A DNA stretch of 64,000 bases from Nocardia ninae NBRC 108245 (GCF_007990755.1 NZ_BJXA01000024.1:1-64000); one strand, 5' to 3'; numbered from the stretch's first letter, positions 1-10,421 are shown. Translations and numbers: made by a program. The notes: a model not told the origin generated them from the sequence alone.

Positions 1-1
1 G

Positions 2-586
2 GGCGGGGCGGCCAGGGCCGAACGCGGCAGCGCGACCCCCGCGTCGGACGCGAATGCGAAGCTCGACACCGAGGCGCATCTGTTCCGGCTCACCTCGGCC
101 GAGCCGAACCGATACGACGGCGGCACCTTGCGCGGCGCACACGAGGGCACCTTCCCGGTGCTGACGGGTCAGCAGGCGTCGGTGTACTACGTCGAACTGG
201 AGATCGGCGGTCTGCGTGAGCCGCACTGGCATCCGACGGCGTGGGAGCTCAACTACATCATTTCCGGCACGGCGGACTGGACGATTCTCGGCACCCACCC
301 CGACGGCACCTATCGCAACGACGCCTTCGAGGCGAAGCAGGGCGATCTGGTGTTCGTGCCGCAGGGCTTCTTCCACTACTTCGCCAACTCGAGCACCGAG
401 CAACCCCTGCAGGTGCTGGTGGTCTTCAATACCAGCGCCCAGGAACCCAACGACGACATCGGCATTGTCGCCACGGTGAATTCGCTGCCGCGCGAAATAT
501 TGGCCGCCGCGTTCGGGGTGCCGGTCGCGGCATTCGGTGCAGTCCCCACCGAGGTGAAGCCGGTGGTGATCACCAAACGCACATAG
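2..586 (+). CDS. Cupin-domain protein, 5' end outside the window
   Basis: The frame is open from base 2 to the stop at 584-586, so the start lies upstream and at least 194 residues are present. The visible part is a cupin of the oxalate-decarboxylase kind. A metal-binding first motif (HWHP, then E in AWELNYIISG) is followed by a second motif with QGFFHYFAN. The fold normally binds Mn, Fe or Zn. The upstream residues are compatible with the tail of a linker after a signal peptide, but that end is missing. It faces the PrsW-like gene tail to tail with 4 bp between the stops. The substrate cannot be told from this fragment. A TTG at 128 is in frame, but the homologous-looking sequence before it argues against it as the start. 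Confidence 0.75.
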   Translation, partial: GGAARAERGSATPASDANAKLDTEAHLFRLTSAEPNRYDGGTLRGAHEGTFPVLTGQQASVYYVELEIGGLREPHWHPTAWELNYIISGTADWTILGTHPDGTYRNDAFEAKQGDLVFVPQGFFHYFANSSTEQPLQVLVVFNTSAQEPNDDIGIVATVNSLPREILAAAFGVPVAAFGAVPTEVKPVVITKRT

Positions 587-590
587 TGCG

Positions 591-1634
591 TCAGGGCACG
601 CGGATACCGGATCGCGCGCCGGTCTCCTGGACCCAGTCGAGCAGCGTGCGCTGCCGGCGCAGCAGGTTTCGACGGTTGTAGTTACCACCCAGCCGTTCCG
701 CGTTGCGGGCTCGGCGCCTGCTCTGCCGGGAGATCAAGGTGCTGAGTTCGCCGGCCGGTGCGATCCCCCGGGTCACCGCCCAGCCCACCACCGCGCGGAA
801 CCATTGCCGTTCGGTGCGTAGCACCCAGGTGTAGACGACGGCGAAGATGAGGATGTACAGGATCGTGCGCGCCGCGATCGAGCCGACCGGGACGCTCGCC
901 GGGCTCGGCGCGTCCCAGCCGAAATGCAGTGCGGCGCCGAGCAGATAGAACTGGACGAAGACCTGCGCGCGCCGCCTGACCGGCCAGTCCGCGCGGGCCA
1001 CCGCCAGCACGATGCCGATACCCGCGAGGGCGGTGAGCATCCAGTGCGAGGTGATCCCGGTGAGCAGCCGCACGAAGCCGACCAGCATCGCGTTCGCCGG
1101 ATCGTGCTGCGCCGAAAGCAATCCGGCGTTGGCCGAGTAGGTGATGTTCTCGACCACCTGGAAGCCGAGGCCGGTGCAGCCGCCGAGCAGCAGCCCATGG
1201 ATCGGCCGATTCAGCAGCGGCTTGCCGAGCCACGCGACGGCGAAGACGCCGACCCCTTTGACCGCCTCCTCCACAATCGCGGCGGAGATCGGGGCCTGCC
1301 AATCCATGGCGAACGCGTCACCGGCCAGGTTCTGGATGATGCGCATGTTGTGGTCGTTGGCGAACAGGGCGATGCCCGGGCCCGCCAGCGCACCCCAAGT
1401 GAAGCCCATGACGAGCGGTGTCCTGATCCGGCGGTGCGCGCGGAGCCGATCCAAATGCAGGACCAGCCAGCCGAATACAACCAGGGTCGCCAGTGTGAAC
1501 GGCAGGCCGACCAGGATGTCGCGCCAGGTCAGCGCGGCGACCGGTGCCAACTGGAGCGCCAGCCCGACCACGCCGAGCAGCGAGGTCAGGCAATACACCC
1601 ACCACAGCGCTGATTTCGGCTGGAACCAGCTCAT
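591..1634 (-). CDS. PrsW-family intramembrane metalloprotease
   Basis: A 347-residue polytopic membrane protein. Family hallmarks are visible: EEAVK at residues 122-126 within a membrane segment, GFQVVEN at 157-163, a conserved His in SHWML near 197 and a His before W-D near 237. These are the proposed Zn/glutamate site of PrsW-type CPBP-like proteases. In Bacillus PrsW cleaves anti-sigma factor RsiW, but many actinobacterial paralogues have no known substrate. The start overlaps the stop of the upstream gene at 1631-1634 by 4 bases (ATGA), so the two are translationally coupled. The C-terminal 60 residues are basic and probably cytoplasmic. Confidence 0.85.
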   Translation of the reverse strand: MSWFQPKSALWWVYCLTSLLGVVGLALQLAPVAALTWRDILVGLPFTLATLVVFGWLVLHLDRLRAHRRIRTPLVMGFTWGALAGPGIALFANDHNMRIIQNLAGDAFAMDWQAPISAAIVEEAVKGVGVFAVAWLGKPLLNRPIHGLLLGGCTGLGFQVVENITYSANAGLLSAQHDPANAMLVGFVRLLTGITSHWMLTALAGIGIVLAVARADWPVRRRAQVFVQFYLLGAALHFGWDAPSPASVPVGSIAARTILYILIFAVVYTWVLRTERQWFRAVVGWAVTRGIAPAGELSTLISRQSRRRARNAERLGGNYNRRNLLRRQRTLLDWVQETGARSGIRVP

Positions 1635-2173
1635 CGGCGCACCGTCAGTGAGTCGAGCACCGGGGCCAGCTCCGGCAACGCCGCGTCGTCACCGATGAGG
1701 ACCAGGGTGACCGCCAGATTGTCGTTGCCGAGAATGGCGCAGACCCCCGCCTTGTCGGTGCCGCGGCAGGTCGGCCCGCTGAAGCCGTTCGGTGTCTTGA
1801 CCTCGCCGCCGTCGAAGTAGGCGTCGAAACCCTGCACGCCGAGCACTTTTCGCCGCCACTCGACGGCTTCGGCGAAGTCCGTGACACCGTCGACCACACT
1901 GACCGCGAGTCGCGAACCATCCGGTGCGATGAGCACGGCGGTCGACTGGTCGCCCGTCGGTCTGCGCTGCCAGCCGCCCACCCCGCCGAAGCCGATGGTG
2001 TCCGGTTCCGTTCCCGGCGCGGTCAATTCGATCTCGCTGTCCGGTGCGACCGCGGTCTCCCGGACCGGCACGAGTGCGGCGACGACCGAGGGGACGACGA
2101 GCAGTGCCGCGACCACCGCGAGCACCAGTCCGGCCTGCTTCCAGTCGTTGCCGGTGCGGATCGGCTGGGTCAT
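1631..2173 (-). CDS. Membrane-anchored hypothetical protein coupled to PrsW
   Basis: 180 residues: a short basic N-terminus, one hydrophobic segment (about residues 13-35) and an extracytoplasmic domain of about 140 residues with two Cys (in TCRGTDKAGVCAI) that may form a disulfide. No enzyme motif is seen. The architecture (single N-terminal anchor, small globular outer domain) and the 4-base overlap with the PrsW-like protease make it a plausible partner or substrate; that is inference from position only. A GAGGGGAGCAC stretch just upstream of the ATG at 2173 serves as ribosome binding site. Confidence 0.75.
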   Translation of the reverse strand: MTQPIRTGNDWKQAGLVLAVVAALLVVPSVVAALVPVRETAVAPDSEIELTAPGTEPDTIGFGGVGGWQRRPTGDQSTAVLIAPDGSRLAVSVVDGVTDFAEAVEWRRKVLGVQGFDAYFDGGEVKTPNGFSGPTCRGTDKAGVCAILGNDNLAVTLVLIGDDAALPELAPVLDSLTVRR

Positions 2174-2419
2174 GTGCTCCCCTCGGCGTTCTCACTCGAC
2201 GGCGCGCTCTAGGCGAGAAACTGCCGCCGACCAGCGGTGCAGTCGCCTCCACGGTAAGCCAGTTCGCACCGTTTCCCCGGGAACCCGGCCGTCCTGAATG
2301 CCCTGTTCGTGCGGATCCGCAGCAGACCGTAAACAATCCGTAAACCGGTTCCAGCACAGTAGAGACACACCAGCACGGCGGGTCCGGAACCGGATTCGCC
2401 CCTCGAAAGGAAGCACCTC

Positions 2420-2986
2420 ATGCGCAAGCTCAAGCTCCAGGTCCAGACCACCGCCGACGGCTACATGGGCGGCCCGAACGGCGAAATGGACTGGATGACC
2501 TTCCCGTGGACCGACGACGTCGGCACCTACATCAAGAACGTGATGGACTCCGTCGACACCATCGTCCTCGGCCGCAACCTCGCCGAGGGTTTCATCCCGG
2601 TCTGGGCCAACCGCACCGAGGCCGACGGTGAGGACCAGGAAACCATCGACTGGATGAACAACACCCCCAAGATCGTCTTCTCCGACACCCTCACCGAATC
2701 CCCCTGGCCCAACACCATCATCGCCAGCGGTGACCTCACCAAAACCGTCACCGACCTCAAGTCCCAGCCCGGCGGCGACCTCATCGTCTACGGCGGCGCC
2801 ACCCTCGCCGCCGCCCTGATCGCCGCCGAACTCATCGACGAACTCCACCTCTTCGTCAACCCCACCGCCATCGGCACCGGCCTCCCCGTCTTCGCCCCCG
2901 GCACCTACCAACCCCTCCGCACCGTCGCCGCAACCCCCTTCGACTGCGGCATCACCGCCCTCCACTACGCCCCGAAGAGCGCCTGA
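2420..2986 (+). CDS. Dihydrofolate reductase-family (RibD C-terminal-like) protein
   Basis: 188 residues with the layout of RibD-C/DHFR-like NADPH-binding reductases: an N-terminal strand with TTADGYMGGPNGEMDWM, VDTIVLGRNLAEGF, then a Rossmann part with GDLIVYGGATLAAALI and IDELHLFVNP. Proteins of this type are common in actinobacteria; true folate or riboflavin activity is usually undemonstrated. A GAAAGGAAG ribosome binding site lies 7-8 bases before the ATG. Monocistronic. The third codon positions are almost all C, typical of a well-expressed native gene. Confidence 0.85.
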   Translation: MRKLKLQVQTTADGYMGGPNGEMDWMTFPWTDDVGTYIKNVMDSVDTIVLGRNLAEGFIPVWANRTEADGEDQETIDWMNNTPKIVFSDTLTESPWPNTIIASGDLTKTVTDLKSQPGGDLIVYGGATLAAALIAAELIDELHLFVNPTAIGTGLPVFAPGTYQPLRTVAATPFDCGITALHYAPKSA

Positions 2987-3050
2987 ACGCGGGCGGAGCA
3001 GGAGAGAGCGGCGGACCCTGGCAGCAAGTTACCGGCCGCCGCTAGAAGTG

Positions 3051-3092
3051 GTACGACATGTTGTACGGAATTGGGTGTACGATATGTTGTAC
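3051..3092. promoter_or_regulatory. Tandem palindromic operators of the toxin-antitoxin module
   Basis: Two near-identical 16-base palindromes, GTACGACATGTTGTAC at 3051-3066 and GTACGATATGTTGTAC at 3077-3092, with starts 26 bp apart. The second ends 21 bases before the antitoxin ATG. Each half (GTACRA/TTGTAC) is nearly self-complementary. The position matches the paired operators bound cooperatively by YefM-YoeB-type complexes. Confidence 0.75.
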
Positions 3093-3113
3093 GACTTTGA
3101 AGGGTGATTGCCA

Positions 3114-3728
3114 ATGTCAGCACTACCGATCTCGACAGTTCGTCAGGACCTATTCGGACTGGTGAAGAAGGTCAATGAAGACCACGATCAAGTGACTGTG
3201 GTCACAAAGACCGGTGAGAACGCCGTGCTCATGGCCGAGTCCGATTGGAACTCGATTATGGAGACGTTGTATGTGCTCCAGACCCACGGCGGTGCGCAAC
3301 TGCTGGCCTCGGCTCGAGACGCTCGCGAAGGGCGCACGGAAGCTCATGCCCTGATCGACCCGGACGAGGAGGCGTCGGCAGAACAGTCGACTCGTGCTTT
3401 CACGCTCCGGCGCGGTGACGTGGTCTGGGTGGTCGAGCCCAAGACGTTCCGCGACGACCCCGAAACCGATGACGACGTTCCGGACAAGCTTCTCGTCGAG
3501 GGCGGGCAGCGATACGCGGTCGCGCCCGCCGCGAAGCTGTGGGCATTCGCTGAGAAGTTCTGGGGTGACAACGCCGGCCGAACCAATTCCGAAGATCGTT
3601 TCAAGCGCTTTATGGATGAGTTGGATCGCGGCGCTGCACGAGATGAATTCCTGTCGGTGTGGGTAGCCGAGCCGGACGACACAACCAAGAGCCACCGGTG
3701 CACGCATCCGCGCCGATGGAAGGCGTGA
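3114..3728 (+). CDS. YefM/Phd-family antitoxin with long C-terminal extension
   Basis: 204 residues from ATG 3114 (a TTG two codons earlier is less likely). Residues 1-85 are a standard YefM fold: MSALPISTVRQDLFGLVKKVN for DNA binding and dimerisation, then WNSIMETLYVL, the toxin-neutralising segment. YefM antitoxins are usually 80-90 residues. This one continues for about 115 more residues (RAFTLRRGDVVWVVEP and onward, ending rich in His, Arg and Trp) with no domain I recognise. It is followed 4 bases later by the toxin gene. Two palindromes upstream suggest autoregulation. The extension could be a fused partner domain or a sensor; its function is unknown. Confidence 0.8.
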   Translation: MSALPISTVRQDLFGLVKKVNEDHDQVTVVTKTGENAVLMAESDWNSIMETLYVLQTHGGAQLLASARDAREGRTEAHALIDPDEEASAEQSTRAFTLRRGDVVWVVEPKTFRDDPETDDDVPDKLLVEGGQRYAVAPAAKLWAFAEKFWGDNAGRTNSEDRFKRFMDELDRGAARDEFLSVWVAEPDDTTKSHRCTHPRRWKA

Positions 3729-3732
3729 TGGC

Positions 3733-4002
3733 GTGCCCGATCGAAAGCTGACCTTCACCGCCCAGGGGTGGCGTAGCTATTCATCCTGGCTCGCCAGGGA
3801 TCGCGCGGTACTGAAGGCGGCGAACAAGATGATCAGCGCTGTGCTTGCCGATCCGTTCGCTGGGATCGGCAAGCCCGAGCCGCTGCGGCACCAGCTCGCC
3901 GGGCACTGGTCGCGACGGATCAGCCAGGAGCATCGGTTGGTCTACTACGTCAGCGATACCGAGATTGTTGTTGTGCAGGTGGGCAGTCACTACGACGACT
4001 AA
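3733..4002 (+). CDS. Txe/YoeB-family toxin (ribosome-dependent mRNA interferase)
   Basis: 89 residues, the usual YoeB length. It shows the family signature nearly complete: FTAQGW, DPFAGIGKPEPLRHQL, GHWSRRISQEHRLVYYV and a terminal HYDD. The Glu, Arg and His used by YoeB for ribosome-bound mRNA cleavage are retained in the GKPE, SRRI-EHRLVY and terminal HY motifs. GTG start; GGAAGG about 9 bases upstream lies inside the antitoxin tail. The gene pair is a complete type II toxin-antitoxin module, apparently active by sequence. Confidence 0.9.
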   Translation: MPDRKLTFTAQGWRSYSSWLARDRAVLKAANKMISAVLADPFAGIGKPEPLRHQLAGHWSRRISQEHRLVYYVSDTEIVVVQVGSHYDD

Positions 4003-4064
4003 CTGCCTGCTCTTCGCCCACAGCGAACGATGGGAAAGTTCGGAACAAAGTGGTGGGGGGTGGG

Positions 4065-4085
4065 GTTGAGTTGGTATCGCTCAAC
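4065..4085. promoter_or_regulatory. HAIR-like HspR operator upstream of lon
   Basis: GTTGAGT, 7 bases, GCTCAAC. The arms match each other at 6 of 7 positions. The element matches the HspR-associated inverted repeat CTTGAGT-N7-ACTCAAG at 11 of 14 defined positions with the exact 7-base spacer. It ends 19 bases before the GTG of lon. HspR represses lon in Streptomyces, so control of this gene by the heat-shock repressor is expected. Confidence 0.65.
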
Positions 4086-4104
4086 TTTTGGAAGGGTCGA
4101 ACAC

Positions 4105-6525
<2,421 letters not shown>

Positions 6526-6536
6526 CGAAGGAGCAC

Positions 6537-6565
6537 AGGCCGGGCACCTAGGGTGCCCGGCCTTT
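6537..6565. terminator. Bidirectional terminator after lon
   Basis: AGGCCGGGCACC (6537-6548), a 3-base loop, GGTGCCCGGCCT (6552-6563), then TT. A perfect 12-bp stem between two convergent genes. Confidence 0.9.
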
Positions 6566-6588
6566 CCTATGCCGCTGCTCTTTTCGGG

Positions 6589-7881
6589 TCAGCTCAGGAA
6601 GGAGATCACCGGCGGTGCCACGACTTCGGCCGGGGCACTGTGATCTTGGCCGGCCAGCACGCTGAGCTGGGCCGCGGGCAGCAGTTCGGTGAGCCGAGTC
6701 GCGGTGTGGTGGAAGAACTCCGGGCTCGCGTCACCGAGCAGCACGAGCACCGGGATCTCGACGGCTGCGACGAGATCGAGCGGGATCACGCCACCGGTGT
6801 CGGCGTTGCCCATGATGGCGAGGTCATAGGGCATGGTCGGAGCGACCGCCTGCATAGCGGGATCCTGACCGGCGAACTGGGCCGCATCCGGTGGTGCCCC
6901 TGCCGCGGTGAGGAAGATCCGGATGGCTTCGGCGGGACGATGCTGCTCGATGGCCGCCCCCACTTGCTCCGCGAGTTCGCGTGCGCTCCTTTTACTTTCG
7001 TCACTGTCGTCGCCGTAGGGCGGTTCATGCAGCACCAGACGGGTGATGGGTACTCCTGCCGCCGCGGCCCGCAGTGCGAGACCGGCCCCGGACGAATGCC
7101 CGTACACCGCCGCCTTGCCGCCCAGTTCGTCGACCAGCGCGGCCAGATCCTCGACCTCCCGGTCCGGCGCGTACGGTGCGGTGTCGCCGCTCGCGCCACG
7201 CCCGCGACGGTCGTAGTTGAGCACGGTGAACCGCTCCGCGAGCCGGGTGGCGAGGTCGTGCGTCATCGGCCGCGCGCAGAACATCCCGCTCACCACGATG
7301 ACCGGCGCGCCGTGCCCGAGTCGATCGAATGCGATGCGGGTTCCGTCGGCGGACGTCACGAAATCTGTCACAGCTCTTCCCTTCGTCACCAGTGCAGACG
7401 AGACGAAGACGCCGAACTGAGCGGTGCGCGGGGCGTTATTACAGGCGTTGTCGGCGGTGAGGTCGCGCTCGACCGACCGGGTGGTGCCCTGCGCGACCGC
7501 GCACAGCACCGGCTCGGTGTCGGCATCCTCGGCGTAGATCTCGCAGCGGACCACGGCTTGGCGGCGGGTGGCGCCGGTGACGGTGGCGACGGCGCGTAGA
7601 CGTTGGCCTGCGGCGGGGCGCAGGTAGGTGATGGTGAAGCCGCCGGTCAGCACGTTCGGGCCGAGGGCCGTGCCCGCGGCGAAGGTGAGCGCGTTGTCGG
7701 CCGCGTAGGACAGCACGCCGCCGTGCACGAAGCCGAACTGCTGGCCGAGTTCGGGGCGGATGGGGATCACCAGAGTGACTGTGCCGTCACCGAATTCGGC
7801 GATCTCGGTGCCGACCAGCTCGGCGAAGGGTTGCGCGGCGAGGACTTTCTTGGCGAGGTCGATATCTATGGTCGCGGTCAT
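6589..7881 (-). CDS. Hotdog thioesterase and alpha/beta hydrolase in one open frame
   Basis: One frame of 430 residues from ATG 7881. Residues 1-138 are a PaaI-type hotdog thioesterase (GFVHGGVLSYAADNA around 50-64, the usual catalytic loop). Residues 171-430 are an alpha/beta hydrolase with nucleophile elbow GHSSG, a later Asp in LLGDASPE and a terminal His in GQDHSAP. The 30 residues between look like an intergenic stretch. GGAAGAG precedes an in-frame GTG at 7371 that would give a typical 260-residue hydrolase. Either this is a real fusion, or two genes whose first stop has been lost by a frameshift: TAATAA stands in the -1 frame at 7441-7436. The TetR gene lies 55 bp upstream on the same strand and probably controls it. 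Confidence 0.75.
   Translation of the reverse strand: MTATIDIDLAKKVLAAQPFAELVGTEIAEFGDGTVTLVIPIRPELGQQFGFVHGGVLSYAADNALTFAAGTALGPNVLTGGFTITYLRPAAGQRLRAVATVTGATRRQAVVRCEIYAEDADTEPVLCAVAQGTTRSVERDLTADNACNNAPRTAQFGVFVSSALVTKGRAVTDFVTSADGTRIAFDRLGHGAPVIVVSGMFCARPMTHDLATRLAERFTVLNYDRRGRGASGDTAPYAPDREVEDLAALVDELGGKAAVYGHSSGAGLALRAAAAGVPITRLVLHEPPYGDDSDESKRSARELAEQVGAAIEQHRPAEAIRIFLTAAGAPPDAAQFAGQDPAMQAVAPTMPYDLAIMGNADTGGVIPLDLVAAVEIPVLVLLGDASPEFFHHTATRLTELLPAAQLSVLAGQDHSAPAEVVAPPVISFLS
7369..7381 (-). other. Internal ribosome binding site and GTG start of the hydrolase
   Basis: On the minus strand GGGAAGAGCT is followed by GTG at 7371, in frame with the downstream alpha/beta hydrolase. The resulting protein would begin VTDFVTSADGTRIAFD, a natural start for this hydrolase family, suggesting that the hydrolase is, or was, an independent gene. 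Confidence 0.6.
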
Positions 7882-7936
7882 CAGCTGTCCTTCGTTCACG
7901 CGCCGCAGCGCGATAGTCGTTGGGGCGAAGCGGTTA

Positions 7937-8491
7937 TCAAACGGCGCGCAATGCGAGCCACGCCGCGTCCGCGAGGTCGTCCGCGACGTCGGTCGGCGCG
8001 GCGAGCATGTCGCCGCCGAGCCACTGCCTGCTGTACTCCTGCGCCGGGCCCAACCACAGCGCGTACACCAGATCGAACGACAGATCACGCACCGCGCCGT
8101 ACCCGGCGTGCGTGCGCCACCAGCGCACGACATTGCGCAGGAACTCGCGATTGCTGTCGCTCTCCCGCACCCCCGGCGGCCGGGCGGAGGTGAGAACCTT
8201 TGCCCGGTATTGATTCTCGGCCACCCAGCGCAGGTGTTCCCGTACCCCCGCCGTGATCCCCTCCCTGGCATCGGCGCTGTCGCCGACCGCCGCCCAGAAG
8301 TGCTGCTGGTAGTCGACGAGCGCGTTCGCCCAGACCTGCCGATACAGGTCCGCTTTGTCCGGGAAGTGGTGATAGAGAGCGCCGACGCTGGCGCCCGCCG
8401 CGTCGCGGATCTGGGCCAGCGTCGCCTCCAACGCCCCCTGCTCCGCGAACTGCCGCTCGGCCGCCAACAGCAACCGATCTCGAATCTTCAT
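7937..8491 (-). CDS. TetR/AcrR-family transcriptional regulator
   Basis: 184 residues. The N-terminal helix-turn-helix is clear (TLAQIRDAAGASVGALYHHF, about residues 24-43), and the C-terminal part is an all-helical ligand domain. It lies 55 bp upstream of the thioesterase/hydrolase frame on the same strand and is likely in one transcript. A short inverted repeat immediately before its start codon suggests autoregulation. The ligand is unknown; an acyl-CoA or aromatic compound would fit the target enzymes. Confidence 0.85.
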   Translation of the reverse strand: MKIRDRLLLAAERQFAEQGALEATLAQIRDAAGASVGALYHHFPDKADLYRQVWANALVDYQQHFWAAVGDSADAREGITAGVREHLRWVAENQYRAKVLTSARPPGVRESDSNREFLRNVVRWWRTHAGYGAVRDLSFDLVYALWLGPAQEYSRQWLGGDMLAAPTDVADDLADAAWLALRAV

Positions 8492-8512
8492 AACCAGAAT
8501 TTAGTTCTGTTT
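8492..8512. promoter_or_regulatory. Inverted repeat before the TetR start (putative operator)
   Basis: AACCAGAA, 5 bases, TTCTGTTT. The core CAGAA/TTCTG is perfect (8495-8509) and the outer AA/TT also pairs. It directly abuts the regulator's ATG. Confidence 0.45.
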
Positions 8513-8550
8513 TTCGGGCAGCGCAATGGCCGGATCGGCAATGCGCAGAG

Positions 8551-9156
8551 TCAGGCCGGGCGCGGCTTGCCGCGCAACCACTCCAGGAAGGAGCGGCGAG
8601 GTCGCCGCGGATACCGCGCGAGCAGCGTGCCGGAACCGACGCGACCATCGACCCGCAACAGGGGCGCGCCGGGCCGCACCGGCCCGGTGACCTTGCTGCG
8701 CACGTCACCGCTCTTGGCCCGCACCCGGTCCACGTCGACCATCCACCCGCGCGGCACGATGAGTTTGAGACCGCCGGAGCCGACGGACGCGTGCAGCACC
8801 ACCTCGCGATGTGCGCAGAAGGCCTGGCTGAAGTCGATGATGATGGTGCCGGAAGTACATTCGGCGGTGATCTCGGCGGGCACGATCCACTGCCCGCCCT
8901 TCTTACGCGTCCCGCTCCCGACACTGAGCTCGATCGGCTCGCGGGTCGTGGCGGCCGCCGGCAGATCCGCCGTGACGGCCACCAGTTCCTCGGTGGTCCG
9001 CGCCGAGTAGACGGTGACGAGTCGCCGATCCAGCTCCAGCAGATCCAGTCGCCCCTCCTCGACCGCGAGTTGCAGCTGTCGAGCGGCGATCTCCCGGTCC
9101 ACGTGGCCGACGCGAACCTCGGGCAGCGCGGTGGGCTCGTCCTGCGAGTCGGTCAT
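8551..9156 (-). CDS. DUF1707 / LiaF-like C-terminal domain protein
   Basis: 201 residues. Residues 14-70 form the DUF1707 (SHOCT-like) helical domain with VGHVDREIAARQLQLAVEEG and LDLLELDRRL. Residues about 75-185 are beta-rich and resemble the cell-wall-active-antibiotic-response (LiaF-like) domain (GSGTIIIDFS, VGSGGLKLIVPRGW). There is no membrane segment, so it is cytoplasmic or surface-associated. Such proteins are common in actinobacteria and linked to envelope stress by LiaF similarity only. Monocistronic, transcribed away from dinB. Confidence 0.8.
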   Translation of the reverse strand: MTDSQDEPTALPEVRVGHVDREIAARQLQLAVEEGRLDLLELDRRLVTVYSARTTEELVAVTADLPAAATTREPIELSVGSGTRKKGGQWIVPAEITAECTSGTIIIDFSQAFCAHREVVLHASVGSGGLKLIVPRGWMVDVDRVRAKSGDVRSKVTGPVRPGAPLLRVDGRVGSGTLLARYPRRPRRSFLEWLRGKPRPA

Positions 9157-9284
9157 CGGAGTGCTCCCCCTTTGGTGGTCCTCACCGAAATCGTACGACG
9201 CGCTGCCGTTCCAGACGCCGCCGTCAGCGCCCGATCGATCCGGAAGTCCGGCTGTCTGTCACCCCCGTGGGGTAAGACGGACAT

Positions 9285-10355
9285 ATGGCCAGGTGGCTGT
9301 TGCATGTCGATCTCGATCAGTTCCAGGCCGCGGTGGAGTTCCGCAGGCACCCGGAGCTGCGCGGCCTGCCGGTCATCGTCGGCGGCAACGGCGATCCCGC
9401 CGAGCCGCGCAAGGTGGTAACCTGCGCGTCCTATCCGGCGCGCGCGTTCGGCGTGCGGGCCGGGATGGCGCTGCGCAGCGCCCAGCGCAAGTGTCCGGAG
9501 GGCGTGTTCCTGCCGTTGGACATGGCCAGCTACGAGGAGGCGTCGGAGGAGGTCATGTCGCTGCTGCGGACCTTTCCCGGCCGCGTCGAGGTGTGGGGCT
9601 GGGACGAGGCGTTCCTCGCCACCGACACCGCCGATCCCGAGGCCCTTGCCCGCGAAATCCGCAGCGCCATCGAGCAATTGGAGCTGACCTGCGCGATCGG
9701 CATCGGGGACAACAAACTCACCGCCAAGCTCGCCACCGGTTTCGCCAAATCGACGGGCAAGACCGACGCCGGACCGGCCACCGACGCGGGCGCGGCCGCA
9801 GGCATCTTCCGCCTCACCGCCGCGAACTGGACCGAGGTGATGGCGCACCGCCCGACCAACGCCCTATGGGGCATCGGCACTCGGATCGCCGCCCGCCTCG
9901 CCGATCTCGGCATCCACACCGTCGCCGACCTGATGGCCGCCGACCGGCAGCGCCTCGCCGCCGAATTCGGCCCCACCACCGGCCCCTACCTCTGGGTCCT
10001 CGGTCACGGCAAAGGCGACACCGACGTCACCACCGAACCCCGGGTCCCGGTGGGCCGCAGCAAATCCGAGACCTTCCCCCGCGACCTCACCGACCCCACC
10101 GAGATCCGCGCGCAGGTGGCCCGCCTCGCCACCGAGGTGGCCGAGGAGATGGCCGAAGCGGGTCGCGTCGGCACCCGGGTCTCGGTCACCGTTCGCACCA
10201 ACACCTTCTATACCCGCAGCAAGCAGGAGAAACTGCCTACGCCCACCATCGACCCCGCCGAAATCACCGACACCGCCCTGCGCATCATCGACCGCTTCCC
10301 GCTCGACCGCCCGATCCGCCTGCTCGGCGTCCGCCTCGAACTCGTCCCCGAGTAG
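9285..10355 (+). CDS. dinB2: Y-family DNA polymerase, mycobacterial DinB2-like
   Basis: 356 residues. It has the Y-family palm with the metal ligands in HVDLDQF (Asp9) and GWDEAF (Asp107, Glu108), the helix-hairpin-helix thumb and a little-finger domain ending RLLGVRLEL. Like Mycobacterium smegmatis DinB2, it has WGWDE where ordinary Pol IV has S-x-DE, and no beta-clamp-binding tail is obvious. The steric-gate position, Phe or Tyr in most Pol IV and Leu14 in DinB2, is Gln14 here (DLDQFQAAVE). DinB2 incorporates ribonucleotides readily, so relaxed sugar selection is expected. I see no LexA box in front of it. Confidence 0.9.
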   Translation: MARWLLHVDLDQFQAAVEFRRHPELRGLPVIVGGNGDPAEPRKVVTCASYPARAFGVRAGMALRSAQRKCPEGVFLPLDMASYEEASEEVMSLLRTFPGRVEVWGWDEAFLATDTADPEALAREIRSAIEQLELTCAIGIGDNKLTAKLATGFAKSTGKTDAGPATDAGAAAGIFRLTAANWTEVMAHRPTNALWGIGTRIAARLADLGIHTVADLMAADRQRLAAEFGPTTGPYLWVLGHGKGDTDVTTEPRVPVGRSKSETFPRDLTDPTEIRAQVARLATEVAEEMAEAGRVGTRVSVTVRTNTFYTRSKQEKLPTPTIDPAEITDTALRIIDRFPLDRPIRLLGVRLELVPE

Positions 10356-10421
10356 CCGGCCCACTCCGACGCGGACGTCGGGAGCCGCGCAGACGCGGGC
10401 CGACGCTCGTATGCTCGTCGC

